DNA of 6,870 nt, from NCBI GenBank assembly GCA_023436385.1, contig JAEZJH010000170.1, positions 1-6,870 on the forward strand, given 5' to 3'. Positions 1 through 6,244 of the stretch are shown piece after piece (the first letter of the stretch is position 1; each line of letters starts with the position of its first letter). The position numbers and the translations under genes were made by a program. The stretch is from Pseudomonadota bacterium. Its GTDB lineage: Bacteria; Myxococcota; Myxococcia; Myxococcales; Vulgatibacteraceae. Below the pieces are notes generated by a model that was given only the letters and a program-made list of their open reading frames with translations, had not been told where the DNA came from and made no database searches.

Positions 1-261
1 GTCGAGGCCGGCGACCAGGCCGACCACGCCGCCCTCGACCGCGGTCCGGGCGCGCTCCTCGAGGGGCGGCGGCGCCGCGCCGGGGGGGACCTTCTCCTCC
101 CGGGAGAGGCGCGCCAGGGCCTCGGCGCCGGCCCGCATCGCGGCGAGCAGACGACCGGCGACCTCCTCCCGGTCGCCGCCGTCGGGAAGGTTGGGCCGGA
201 CCGCGAGCGTCTCGAGCGTCGCGATCAGGCGCTGGACCTCCTCGGCCTCTAGCTCTGCCAT
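1..261 (-). CDS. Hypothetical protein, N-terminal 87 residues (runs off left edge)
   Basis: An ATG at 261 opens a frame with no stop down to position 1, giving 87 codons. The frame looks coding because 82 of the 87 codons end in G or C, matching the neighbouring genes. The visible part is rich in Ala, Glu, Leu and Arg and should be largely helical. It begins MAELEAEEVQRL, has a Pro-rich stretch near residues 59-67 (VPPGAAPPP) and ends in a more hydrophobic segment (VEGGVVGLVAGL). No signal peptide or known motif is visible, so I assign no function. The ribosome site is poor (GGGGGCGG directly before the ATG). An in-frame GTG six codons upstream, at 279, is a possible alternative start. The gene lies downstream of the OmpA-containing gene on the same strand, 237 bases after its stop and beyond a hairpin, so it is probably a separate transcription unit. 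Confidence 0.72.
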   Translation of the reverse strand, partial: MAELEAEEVQRLIATLETLAVRPNLPDGGDREEVAGRLLAAMRAGAEALARLSREEKVPPGAAPPPLEERARTAVEGGVVGLVAGLD

Positions 262-441
262 CCGCCCCCGCCGGCCCACCGGATCGCGGGCCGCCGCCGG
301 GGAAGCTGGCTTTCCACCCCGCGCCGAACCAGCGCTCCCCTGCCCGGAGGGCGGTACCCTCCCGAGCGTCACCGCGGCAGGCAAACAGGTGCGCCAATCC
401 CCGGGACGGGCCGCGCCGTCGCCGCGCCCCAGCTTCCAGAT

Positions 442-476
442 ACACGAAGGCCCGGCGACTCGGCCGGGCCCCGTGT
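442..476 (-). terminator. Strong GC hairpin after the 499-5157 gene; likely terminator, without a T tract
   Basis: GGCCCGGC (449-456) pairs perfectly with GCCGGGCC (463-470) around a six-base loop. An outer helix of ACACG (442-446) with CGTGT (472-476) extends it across a small internal loop. The hairpin starts 23 bases past the stop codon at 499-501, where a terminator is expected. On the minus strand the following bases are ATCTGG, not a T run, so it is not a canonical intrinsic terminator. It may act with Rho or as a 3'-end stabiliser. I see nothing else in the gap 262-498. Confidence 0.55.
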
Positions 477-498
477 TCCAAACGCGTCTCTCGCCCGG

Positions 499-1905
499 CT
501 ACTGCTCGAGGATCACGAAGTCCACGCGCCGGTTCTTGGCCCGGCCCTCGGGGGTGGCGTTGGTGTCCACCGGCCGGTCGGGGCCGAAGCCCTCGGCGAG
601 GAGGCGGTCCTCGGTGACGCCGGCGCCGGCGAGGAACTTCCGCACCGACTGGGCGCGGCGCGCGGAGAGCTTCCGGTTGAAGTCGGCGCCGCCGGTGGAG
701 TCGGTGTGTCCCTCGATCCGGATCCGGACCTCGGGGTTGTTGCGCAGCACCTTTGCCACCTGCTCGAGCACCACGTGGGAGACCGGCAGGATGGTGTCCT
801 TGCCCACCGCGAAGTGCACGGCGTCGAGGATGACGATGCGGTCCTTCACCACCACCACCTTCGCCTCCTCCGGGCAGCCGTCCTCGTCGGCGTCGCCGTC
901 GAAGTCCTCGGCCACGTCCGGGCAGCCGTCGTCGGCGTCGGCGAGGCCGTCGTGATCGCGGTCGGAGGGCGGGGGCGGCGGAGCGGGCTCGGGCTCCGGT
1001 TCCGGCTCGGGCTCGGGCTCGGGCGCGACCACCACCGGCGGCGGGGGCGGCGGAGGCGGCGCGGCCTCCGGGACGAAGGCAAAGCCGCCGACGATTCGGT
1101 AGGCCGGGGTGCCGTAGCCGGTGGTCAGACCCGGCCCACCGGCGAGGGTGAACGCCAGGCCCGCCGGGCCACGCCAGCGACCGCCGACCAGGAGCTCGAC
1201 CGGCGTCTCCTCCGCGTCGGCCTCCCGGAAGCCGGTCTCGCCGACCACCGTCCCGATCGCGTCGAACCGGAGGCCGGCGATCTCCAGGGGTACCTCGCCG
1301 CCCAGCCCGAAGGTGAAGGCGGGTCCCAACGCCAGGTCGGCGAGATCCCGCTCGCCGCGGAGGGCGACACCGAGGTTGGCGGCCACCCGCACGCCCCGGT
1401 TCCACTCGACGATCGCCCGGGGATGAACCGAAGGCCCGCCGGGATCGAGGTAGGGCGCGCCGCTCCCCAGCGGCAGGACCACCGGCGCGGCGAAGGCGAG
1501 GTGCATGTCGCCCAGCGACAGGAGGCGCGCTTTGGGAACCAGGCGCAGGCTGGACAGCCCGCCCTCGGTGGCGTTGGCGTCGAAGGCCGGAACCAGCCCG
1601 CCGCTCCGGTCGCTGTCGAAGCCCTGGGACACGGTCAACGGCAGGGCCACGGAGAGTTCGAAGCGATCGAGGATCCCGATGAAACCGGTGAAGTCCAGGC
1701 CGCCCTGGTGGTCGATCAGCTCGAGATCCTCGCCGGGCCCGCTCCGGTGCCGGAGCGTGAGCGGCGCGGCCGCGTAGTTGCCGAAGAGACCGAGGCCCCA
1801 GCGCAGGTGACCAGGGGTGAGGGCCGAGCCGACGCCGAGGATGTCCCGGGCGCCGCCCGAGGGCTGAAAGCGCTGGACCTCGATGGCGACGTCGTCGGCG
1901 GGAGC
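499..1905 (-). other. Mature OmpA-family half of the fused frame (barrel, acidic repeats, OmpA domain)
   Basis: After predicted cleavage at ASA/AP (residues 1084/1085) 468 residues remain, a normal size for a myxobacterial OmpA-family protein. Residues 1085-1362 alternate short amphipathic strands rich in Gly and aromatics (for example RWGLGLFGNYAA and FELSVALPLTV), as in an outer-membrane barrel. A Pro/Glu linker follows, then DRDHDGLADADDGCPD and a second acidic loop, like calcium-binding thrombospondin-3 repeats. The final 120 residues contain the OmpA signature: HFAVGKDTILP, then RIEGHTDSTGG with downstream NRKLSARRAQSVRKFL, and NRRVDFVI at the end. In the family the Asp and Arg of this domain bind the diaminopimelate of peptidoglycan. 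The inferred role is tethering the outer membrane to the cell wall. If translated alone, this half would need an internal start; GTG at 1956 is the best placed. Confidence 0.85.
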
Positions 1906-4900
1906 CGCGGACGCGAGGGCGGGCGCCGCCAGCGACGACGCCGCCACGAAGATCACGCCGAGGCGGGCGCGAAAGGAGCGGTGCCGGCTCGCCCGGCGCC
2001 GCCGCCGCGAAGCGAGACCGCCGAGCACCGCCAGGATCGCGATCCAGGCGGGCGACCCGCCACCCGAGTTGCAACCGCCTCCGCCCTCCACCTCGTACCG
2101 CCCGAGCCGGTCCTCGCGCTCCTTCTCCCAGTCCTCCCGGCTCCAGCAAGTTCCCTCGATACACAGGTGGTCGGGGGCACAATCGGAGACCGTCTCGCAG
2201 CTCCGGCCGCAGCTGGCCCCGACGCAAAGGTACGGCTCGCAGATCGTCGTCGCCGGCGACGGGCAGCGACCGGTGCCCTCGCAGGTGGCCTCTGCCGTCG
2301 CCCGACCGTCGGTGCAGAACGCCTCCCGGCAGACGGTCTCCGTGCCCGGATAGGCACAGGCCTCCCGGTGATCGCCGTCGCACGAACCGCCGCAAGCGCC
2401 ACCGTCGGTGGTGCACGGGGCCCGGCCGCCGTGGGGCGCGCCGGTCACGGCGACACACCGCCCCTCGCTCCCCGCCACGTCACACGCCTCGCACTGGCCG
2501 TCGCAGACGGCGTCGCAGCAGAGGCCGTCGACACACCGGCCGCTCCCGCATTCGTTGTCCCCGCTGCAGGGCCGGCCGAGCTCCAGCTCCGGGACGCAGA
2601 GGCCACCCGCGCACCAGCTTCCCGGCACGCAGTCGGCGTCGGAGGCGCAATCGCCGAGGCAGGCCGTCGCGCCGCATGCGTAGTTCCCACAGGGCTGGGT
2701 CTGGACGGGCGGACAAGCGCCGGCGCCGTCGCAGAACGCCTCCCGGGTCGCCACTCCCGCCGTGCAGGAGGGCTCGCGGCAGGAGGTGATGACGCCCGGA
2801 TACGTGCAGGCGGCGGACTCGACGCCGTCGCAGCTGCCGCCGCAGACCGAGCCGTCCGAGGCACAGGACGGGCGCTCGCCGTGGGGCGCGCCCACCACCG
2901 GCGTACAGACCCCGACGCTGCCTCCGACGTCGCAGGCCTGGCACTGGCCCTCGCAGCCGGTGTCGCAACACACCCCGTCGACACAGTGGCCGGTTCCGCA
3001 CTGGTTGTCGCCGGTGCAGGCCTGGCCCGGCTGCTTCTCCGGGGCGCAGAGGCCGGCGAGGCACCAGAAGCCCTCGACACAGTCGTCGTCGGAGGCGCAA
3101 TCGCCCCGGCAGGCGGTGGGACCGCAGAGGTACTCGCCGCAGGCGATGGTCTCGACCGGCGGGCAGGCCCCGGCCCCGTCGCAGGTCGCCGGCAGGGTGG
3201 CGACGCCGTCGGTGCAGCTCGCCTCCCGGCAGGAGACGTCCGGATACACACAGGCGGTGACGGAGACGGCGCCGACACAGGTACCGTCGCAGACCGAGCC
3301 GTCGGAGGCACAGGCCGGACGGCCGCCGTGGGGCACGCCGTCGACCGGGACGCAGGTGCCCTCCGCCCCGGCCACGTCGCAGGCCTGGCACTGCCCGGTG
3401 CAGGCGGTTTCGCAGCAGACGCCGTCGACGCAGTGGCCGGTGTCGCACTGGTGATCGCCGCCGCAGACCTGGCCGGGCGGCAGCTCGGGAACGCAGACGC
3501 CCGCGGAGCACCAGCTCCCGTCGGCGCAATCGGCGTCGACGGTGCAGTCGCCGAGACACGCGTCGAGGCCGCACGCGTACGGCGCGCAGTCCTGGGTCTG
3601 GACCGGCGGGCAGACACCGGTGCCGGCACAGACCGCCGGCAGGACGCCGATCCCTGCCTCACAGGCCGGGGCCCGGCAGACGGTCTCCGCACCGGGGTAG
3701 ACACAGGCGGTGGTGAGCACGCCGTCGCAAACGCCGCCGCAGCTCGAGCCGTCGCCGGCACAGGCCAGCCGGGCGCCGTGGGGAGCGCCGATCACCGGCG
3801 TGCAGCTGCCCGGGGAGCCGGCGACGGCGCAGGCCTCGCACTGGCCGGTGCAGGCGGACTCGCAGCAGACGCCGTCGACACAGAAGCCGGAGTGGCAGTC
3901 GGCGGAGGTGGTACAGGGCCCGGCGAGGCCGAGCTTGAAGGTGGCGACGATGGTGCGGGGCCCGTCGAGGGGCGGCGTGGTGTAGCGGCCGGTGACGGCG
4001 GCCGCGAATTCGTCGACGCCGTTGTCGAGGAAGGTGTGGAGCGTGTAGCCCTGGTCCGGGACGATGGTGCAGGTGGCGGTGGCGAAGTGGGCCACCGGCG
4101 AGTCGCAGCTCACCGTGCCGTGGGGACCGGAGTCCACCGTCAACGCGTACAGGTTGACCCCGAAGGTGGCGGCCAGGGTGTGAGCGGCGGTGACGCCGGC
4201 GAAGGTGTATTCGGTCACCGGCCCTTGGGAGACACCGTCGACCAGCACGTCGACCCGGTGGTAGCCGAGGTCGGGCACGATCTGGAAGGTCTGGGACGCG
4301 CCGTGGACCACCTGCACCGGCCCCGGCGGCGCGATCGTCCCGCCCGGACCGGCCAGCGTGGTGATGGTGTAGCGGGCGGCGTCGAACTGGGCCGTGACCG
4401 TGGGGTTGCCGTTGATCGGCAGGATGCAGGGGTTGGGCTGCCCCGCGCACCGATCGCCCCAGCCGACGAAGGTGCTGAACGGCTCCGGCGTGGCGAGCAG
4501 CTGGATCGTCTGTCCCTGCACGAAGGGCCCGGTGGCCGAGCTACAGGTGGGGCCGCAGGCCAGGTCGGCCGGCGTCGAGGCCACGGTGCCCCTGCCGACC
4601 CCGAGCTTCTGCACCGTCACGGTGCGCGGCTGCCCGACGGTGGTGTGATCGGTCCAGCTGTTGTTGCTGGTGTCCGGATCGACAACGCCCGCCGGCGGCG
4701 TCACCGTCGCCGTGTTGAGGAGCGGCAGCTGCTCGACGCCCGGGATCAGCGTGGCCGCGAGCGTCACCACCACCCGGCCGCCGACGGGCAGGTCGGCGCT
4801 TGTGGAGACGTTTTCGGTCCCCGCGGCCACCCCGCAGCTGCCGCCGTCGTAGCCGGCACACGTCCAGCTGGCGCCGGTCAGCAGGGAGGAGATGGTGTCC

Positions 4901-5157
4901 TGGATCGTCGCGCCCGCCACCGCGTCGGGACCCGAGTTGGTCACCTCGATCCGGTACGTCGTCGCGTGGGTCCAGCCGACCATCTCACGGTCGTCGGTCT
5001 TCCGGATCGCCAGATCCGCGCCCGAGGTGGCGGCCTGGCCAACCACGGCCAACGGCAGGCCGGACGCCTCCCCCGGGAGCCCTTCGGGCTCGGGTGCGCA
5101 GGCAAGGGACAAGAGCACCACCGCGGCCGCGGCGGGACGCGAGTAACGAGAAAACAT
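499..5157 (-). CDS. Cys-rich repeat lipoprotein with MYXO-CTERM-like tail, fused in frame to an OmpA-family outer-membrane protein
   Basis: The frame has 1552 codons, ending in TAG at 501-499. The ATG at 5157 is chosen because it directly precedes a signal peptide with a lipobox-like LSLAC (Cys20); an in-frame ATG at 5391 would add 78 residues unlike any export signal. The upstream GGGGGGTGG is a modest ribosome site. Domains in order: DUF11-like about 46-172; three beta-rich bacterial repeats 178-407; four Cys-rich repeats 415-1004; an acidic/basic linker; a MYXO-CTERM-like tail 1025-1055; a second signal peptide about 1060-1084; a beta-barrel-like region 1085-1362; a Pro/Glu linker 1363-1398; thrombospondin-3-like acidic repeats 1399-1432; an OmpA/MotB peptidoglycan-binding domain 1433-1552. 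Families of this kind are envelope or surface proteins. The odd point is that a C-terminal sorting tail is normally the end of a protein, and here a complete second secreted protein follows with no stop. The gene could be a genuine fusion, two cistrons with internal initiation, or one base error away from two genes. Confidence 0.85.
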   Translation of the reverse strand: MFSRYSRPAAAAVVLLSLACAPEPEGLPGEASGLPLAVVGQAATSGADLAIRKTDDREMVGWTHATTYRIEVTNSGPDAVAGATIQDTISSLLTGASWTCAGYDGGSCGVAAGTENVSTSADLPVGGRVVVTLAATLIPGVEQLPLLNTATVTPPAGVVDPDTSNNSWTDHTTVGQPRTVTVQKLGVGRGTVASTPADLACGPTCSSATGPFVQGQTIQLLATPEPFSTFVGWGDRCAGQPNPCILPINGNPTVTAQFDAARYTITTLAGPGGTIAPPGPVQVVHGASQTFQIVPDLGYHRVDVLVDGVSQGPVTEYTFAGVTAAHTLAATFGVNLYALTVDSGPHGTVSCDSPVAHFATATCTIVPDQGYTLHTFLDNGVDEFAAAVTGRYTTPPLDGPRTIVATFKLGLAGPCTTSADCHSGFCVDGVCCESACTGQCEACAVAGSPGSCTPVIGAPHGARLACAGDGSSCGGVCDGVLTTACVYPGAETVCRAPACEAGIGVLPAVCAGTGVCPPVQTQDCAPYACGLDACLGDCTVDADCADGSWCSAGVCVPELPPGQVCGGDHQCDTGHCVDGVCCETACTGQCQACDVAGAEGTCVPVDGVPHGGRPACASDGSVCDGTCVGAVSVTACVYPDVSCREASCTDGVATLPATCDGAGACPPVETIACGEYLCGPTACRGDCASDDDCVEGFWCLAGLCAPEKQPGQACTGDNQCGTGHCVDGVCCDTGCEGQCQACDVGGSVGVCTPVVGAPHGERPSCASDGSVCGGSCDGVESAACTYPGVITSCREPSCTAGVATREAFCDGAGACPPVQTQPCGNYACGATACLGDCASDADCVPGSWCAGGLCVPELELGRPCSGDNECGSGRCVDGLCCDAVCDGQCEACDVAGSEGRCVAVTGAPHGGRAPCTTDGGACGGSCDGDHREACAYPGTETVCREAFCTDGRATAEATCEGTGRCPSPATTICEPYLCVGASCGRSCETVSDCAPDHLCIEGTCWSREDWEKEREDRLGRYEVEGGGGCNSGGGSPAWIAILAVLGGLASRRRRRASRHRSFRARLGVIFVAASSLAAPALASAAPADDVAIEVQRFQPSGGARDILGVGSALTPGHLRWGLGLFGNYAAAPLTLRHRSGPGEDLELIDHQGGLDFTGFIGILDRFELSVALPLTVSQGFDSDRSGGLVPAFDANATEGGLSSLRLVPKARLLSLGDMHLAFAAPVVLPLGSGAPYLDPGGPSVHPRAIVEWNRGVRVAANLGVALRGERDLADLALGPAFTFGLGGEVPLEIAGLRFDAIGTVVGETGFREADAEETPVELLVGGRWRGPAGLAFTLAGGPGLTTGYGTPAYRIVGGFAFVPEAAPPPPPPPPVVVAPEPEPEPEPEPEPAPPPPPSDRDHDGLADADDGCPDVAEDFDGDADEDGCPEEAKVVVVKDRIVILDAVHFAVGKDTILPVSHVVLEQVAKVLRNNPEVRIRIEGHTDSTGGADFNRKLSARRAQSVRKFLAGAGVTEDRLLAEGFGPDRPVDTNATPEGRAKNRRVDFVILEQ
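964..1071 (-). repeat. Pro/Glu linker encoded by simple-sequence DNA
   Basis: Residues 1363-1398 are a run of eight Pro, VVVA, alternating Pro-Glu, then Pro again. On the plus strand the DNA is a near-perfect hexamer repeat (GGGCTC, with GGTTCC variants) at about 987-1022, flanked by GGC/GGG-rich Pro codons. Such linkers join a barrel to a periplasmic OmpA domain and span the periplasm. The simple repeat is prone to slippage in whole codon pairs, so length may vary between strains. Confidence 0.8.
1906..1980 (-). other. Internal signal peptide between the two halves of the fused frame
   Basis: Residues 1060-1084 have an Arg-rich n-region (RSFRARL), a hydrophobic core (GVIFVAASSLAAPALA) and an ASA/AP signal peptidase I site, followed by the acidic mature start PADD. 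This is a textbook Sec signal peptide sitting more than 1050 residues into the frame. The core contains a GTG codon (residue 1068, position 1956) that is the closest possible internal start, but no Shine-Dalgarno sequence precedes it and starting there would remove the basic n-region. Confidence 0.75.
1993..2085 (-). other. MYXO-CTERM-like sorting tail, internal to the frame
   Basis: Residues 1025-1055 read GGGGCNSGGGSPAW, then a hydrophobic stretch IAILAVLGGLA, then S and five Arg. The order Gly-rich/Cys, short membrane helix, Arg cluster matches the MYXO-CTERM class of C-terminal sorting signals, which are known in Myxococcota to be processed by myxosortases around an invariant Cys. Cys1029 would be that residue. 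These tails normally sit at the extreme C-terminus; here the frame continues for 497 more codons. Confidence 0.72.
2146..3915 (-). repeat. Four tandem Cys-rich repeats of about 150 residues
   Basis: The units are residues 415-564 (3466-3915), 565-713 (3019-3465), 714-863 (2569-3018) and 864-about 1004 (2146-2568). Each carries about two dozen Cys at conserved spacing. Shared landmarks are CVDGVCC (CVDGLCC in the last unit), GQC.AC, a PHG box, SDG or DGG before C, CxYPG-type segments, C.EG/DGAG.CPP and a final DC...WC..G.C. Units 2 and 3 are the most alike; unit 1 opens with a different lead (CTTSADCHSGFC) and unit 4 ends in a charged linker. The pattern resembles disulfide-rich Dickkopf-like or related repeats common in secreted myxobacterial proteins. 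The DNA is also repetitive, with about a 450-base period, so recombination could change copy number and short-read assembly could collapse it. Confidence 0.88.
3937..4626 (-). repeat. Three beta-rich bacterial repeats (InlB B-repeat-like)
   Basis: Residues 178-260, 263-333 and 337-407 share a plan: a strand ending in G.GT(V/I), a Pro- or Cys-containing loop, a strand before P(D/E).(G/F)(Y/S), and a close of T(V/L/I)xAxF. The first copy has extra Cys pairs (CGPTC, CAGQPNPC) and VGWGD, as in the Gly-Trp repeats of extracellular bacterial proteins; the other two have the PDLGYH and PDQGYT loops. The family is structural, found in exported stalk regions. No catalytic residues are seen. Confidence 0.72.
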
Positions 5158-5175
5158 GACCACCCCCCGGTCGGA

Positions 5176-5194
5176 AGACCGCGAGCGGCGGTCT
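5176..5194 (-). promoter_or_regulatory. Perfect hairpin in the leader of the surface-protein gene
   Basis: AGACCGC (5176-5182) and GCGGTCT (5188-5194) form a 7-bp stem with a 5-base loop. It lies 18-37 bases upstream of the ATG at 5157, just before the weak ribosome site. In mRNA it could affect translation or stability; as DNA it could bind a regulator. The role is inferred. Confidence 0.4.
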
Positions 5195-5218
5195 ACAACG
5201 GCAACCGCGGGGCCCGAA

Positions 5219-5236
5219 ATGGGAAACACATCCCAT
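5219..5236. promoter_or_regulatory. 18-bp dyad, possible operator
   Basis: ATGGGA (5219-5224) and TCCCAT (5231-5236) form a perfect inverted repeat around a 6-base spacer (aacaca). Size and spacing suit a dimeric regulator. It is about 62 bases upstream of the leftward gene's ATG. No regulator can be named. Confidence 0.35.
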
Positions 5237-5260
5237 GAATGAGAGGAGAGCAACTCCAAA

Positions 5261-5299
5261 CGGGTTACGCGGGCCATAACCCGGTGTACTTCCCGGGTG
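5261..5299. promoter_or_regulatory. Three alternating half-sites at 16-bp spacing, possible operator array
   Basis: CGGGTTA (5261-5267), TAACCCGG (5277-5284) and CCGGGTG (5293-5299) are alternately inverted. The first pair is a perfect 7-bp inverted repeat with a 9-base spacer, and the second pair matches over ACCCGG/CCGGGT. Half-site starts are 16 bases apart. The middle element can pair with either neighbour, so two mutually exclusive dyads are possible. Confidence 0.4.
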
Positions 5300-5303
5300 T
5301 TTT

Positions 5304-5339
5304 CGATAGCCCCCGAATGCGGACACCGATAGCGATAGC
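5304..5339. promoter_or_regulatory. Three direct copies of CGATAGC
   Basis: CGATAGC occurs at 5304-5310, 5327-5333 and 5333-5339, the last two sharing one base. Short direct repeats in an intergenic promoter region may be binding sites, but seven bases repeated three times is weak evidence. Confidence 0.25.
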
Positions 5340-5573
5340 GTTGATCAGTGGGGAATGGCCGGACGATCGATGGTTCTTGATTCGACAACACGGCGACGCC
5401 CGCTCGGTTTCACCCCCCGAAGCCGTCGCCCCGCCTCGCCGCCCCGCGTCCTCGCCCGGGAAGCCCGTGCCGCTCCCCGGGGCGTTGGGCCTCCCCGGCG
5501 TGATGCCTAGCGTCCGCGGGTCGCCGTGTCCCCGAAATGCTCGGGACGCGGCCGGTCCGGGGGCGCCCGGCGC

Positions 5574-5580
5574 GGGAGGA
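5574..5580 (+). promoter_or_regulatory. Ribosome binding site deciding the actA start
   Basis: GGGAGGA ends one base before the ATG at 5582. Spacing is short, but this is the only good Shine-Dalgarno match nearby; the earlier in-frame ATG at 5537 has none. The 5582 start also puts the membrane helix close to the N-terminus, as in other ActA proteins. Confidence 0.6.
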
Positions 5581-5581
5581 A

Positions 5582-6238
5582 ATGGAGCCGCTCTTTCCAC
5601 CCTGGGCCAACACCGCCACCTGGCTGGTCCTCGGGCTGGGCGCCGTGATCGTCATCGGCGTTCCGCTGGCGCTCTGGATCTGGGTGCGGACCCCGTACGT
5701 CACCGGCGAGCACGAGCCGCCGGAGCAGCCGGTGGAGTTCGACCACCGGCACCACGTCCGGGACGACGGGATCGGCTGTCTCTACTGCCACTTCGACGCG
5801 GAGCGGAGCCCCACCGCCGGGGTGCCGCCGACCGAGCTGTGCATGGGTTGTCACGGCCAGATCTGGAACGAGAGCCCGCTGCTCCAGCCGGTGCGCGAGA
5901 GCTTCTTCACCGGCGCGCCGATCCGGTGGCGGAGGGTGAACTCCCTCCCCGACTTCGTCTTCTTCAACCATCGTATCCACATCAACCGCGGGGTCGGCTG
6001 TGTCTCCTGCCACGGCCGGGTCGACACCATGCCCCGGGTGTTCCAGGCGGCGCCGCTCACCATGGCCTGGTGTCTCGACTGCCACCGGCAGCCGGAGCGC
6101 TTCCTGCAGCCGCCGGAGACGGTGGCCGATCCCGACTGGGTCCCGCCGGCCGGCGAGGCCCGGCTGGCGCTGGGGCGCGAACTCCGGGAGCGCCTGGGCG
6201 TCAACCCACCGACCAACTGCAGCGCCTGCCACCGCTAG
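5582..6238 (+). CDS. actA: ActA, membrane-anchored pentaheme cytochrome c of alternative complex III
   Basis: ActA is the multiheme electron-transfer subunit of alternative complex III, a quinol-oxidising membrane complex that replaces cytochrome bc1. The protein has 218 residues. A single membrane helix spans about residues 14-35, leaving the rest in the periplasm. Five CXXCH c-type heme sites are visible at Cys66 (CLYCH), Cys87 (CMGCH), Cys140 (CVSCH), Cys164 (CLDCH) and Cys213 (CSACH). Additional His in DHRHH (54-58) and FNHRIH (129-133) are candidate distal ligands. Family hallmarks include FPPWAN at the start, RTPYVTG after the helix, PPTELCMGCH, QIWNESP, LPDFVFFNH and the terminal CSACHR. 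The start at 5582 is preferred over 5537 because of the ribosome site and the family-like N-terminus. The stop is followed six bases later by actB, and the two are surely co-transcribed. Confidence 0.95.
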   Translation: MEPLFPPWANTATWLVLGLGAVIVIGVPLALWIWVRTPYVTGEHEPPEQPVEFDHRHHVRDDGIGCLYCHFDAERSPTAGVPPTELCMGCHGQIWNESPLLQPVRESFFTGAPIRWRRVNSLPDFVFFNHRIHINRGVGCVSCHGRVDTMPRVFQAAPLTMAWCLDCHRQPERFLQPPETVADPDWVPPAGEARLALGRELRERLGVNPPTNCSACHR

Positions 6239-6244
6239 GAGCCG

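Larger units (their letters stand above)
5158..5581. other. Divergent intergenic region between the surface-protein gene and actA
   Basis: This 424-base gap must hold promoters for both directions. The stretch about 5215-5400 is less GC-rich than its surroundings and contains the inverted and direct repeats listed separately. I find no sigma70 or sigma54 promoter good enough to call on either strand. Open frames across it on the minus strand have no ribosome site or recognisable protein and are treated as chance. Confidence 0.6.

Noticed and set aside
191..955. A 254-codon plus-strand frame
   Set aside because: It is Ser/Arg/Pro-rich, overlaps the OmpA domain antisense and crosses the start of the left-edge gene; it has no ribosome site or recognisable motif.
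2146..3915. The regular repeats as a possible CRISPR array
   Set aside because: The period is about 450 bases and the repeats are translated in frame with conserved Cys; there are no short repeats with unique spacers.
706..5238. A 1510-codon open frame on the plus strand, antisense to the surface-protein gene
   Set aside because: Its product is a low-complexity Arg/Gly/Ala/Val/Asp string with no domains. It mirrors the minus-strand gene, and long antisense frames arise readily where GC-rich codons leave few stops.
5158..5391. N-terminal extension of the surface protein to the ATG at 5391
   Set aside because: The added 78 residues are not a signal peptide and would bury the lipoprotein signal starting at 5157. 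The region also carries the repeats expected of a promoter area.
5537..5581. Upstream start for ActA at 5537
   Set aside because: No ribosome site precedes it, the 15 extra residues are Arg-rich and not family-like, and GGGAGGA stands just before the ATG at 5582.
5507..6232. A 241-codon minus-strand frame opposite actA
   Set aside because: It is the antisense shadow of the five-heme cytochrome and has no domain of its own.
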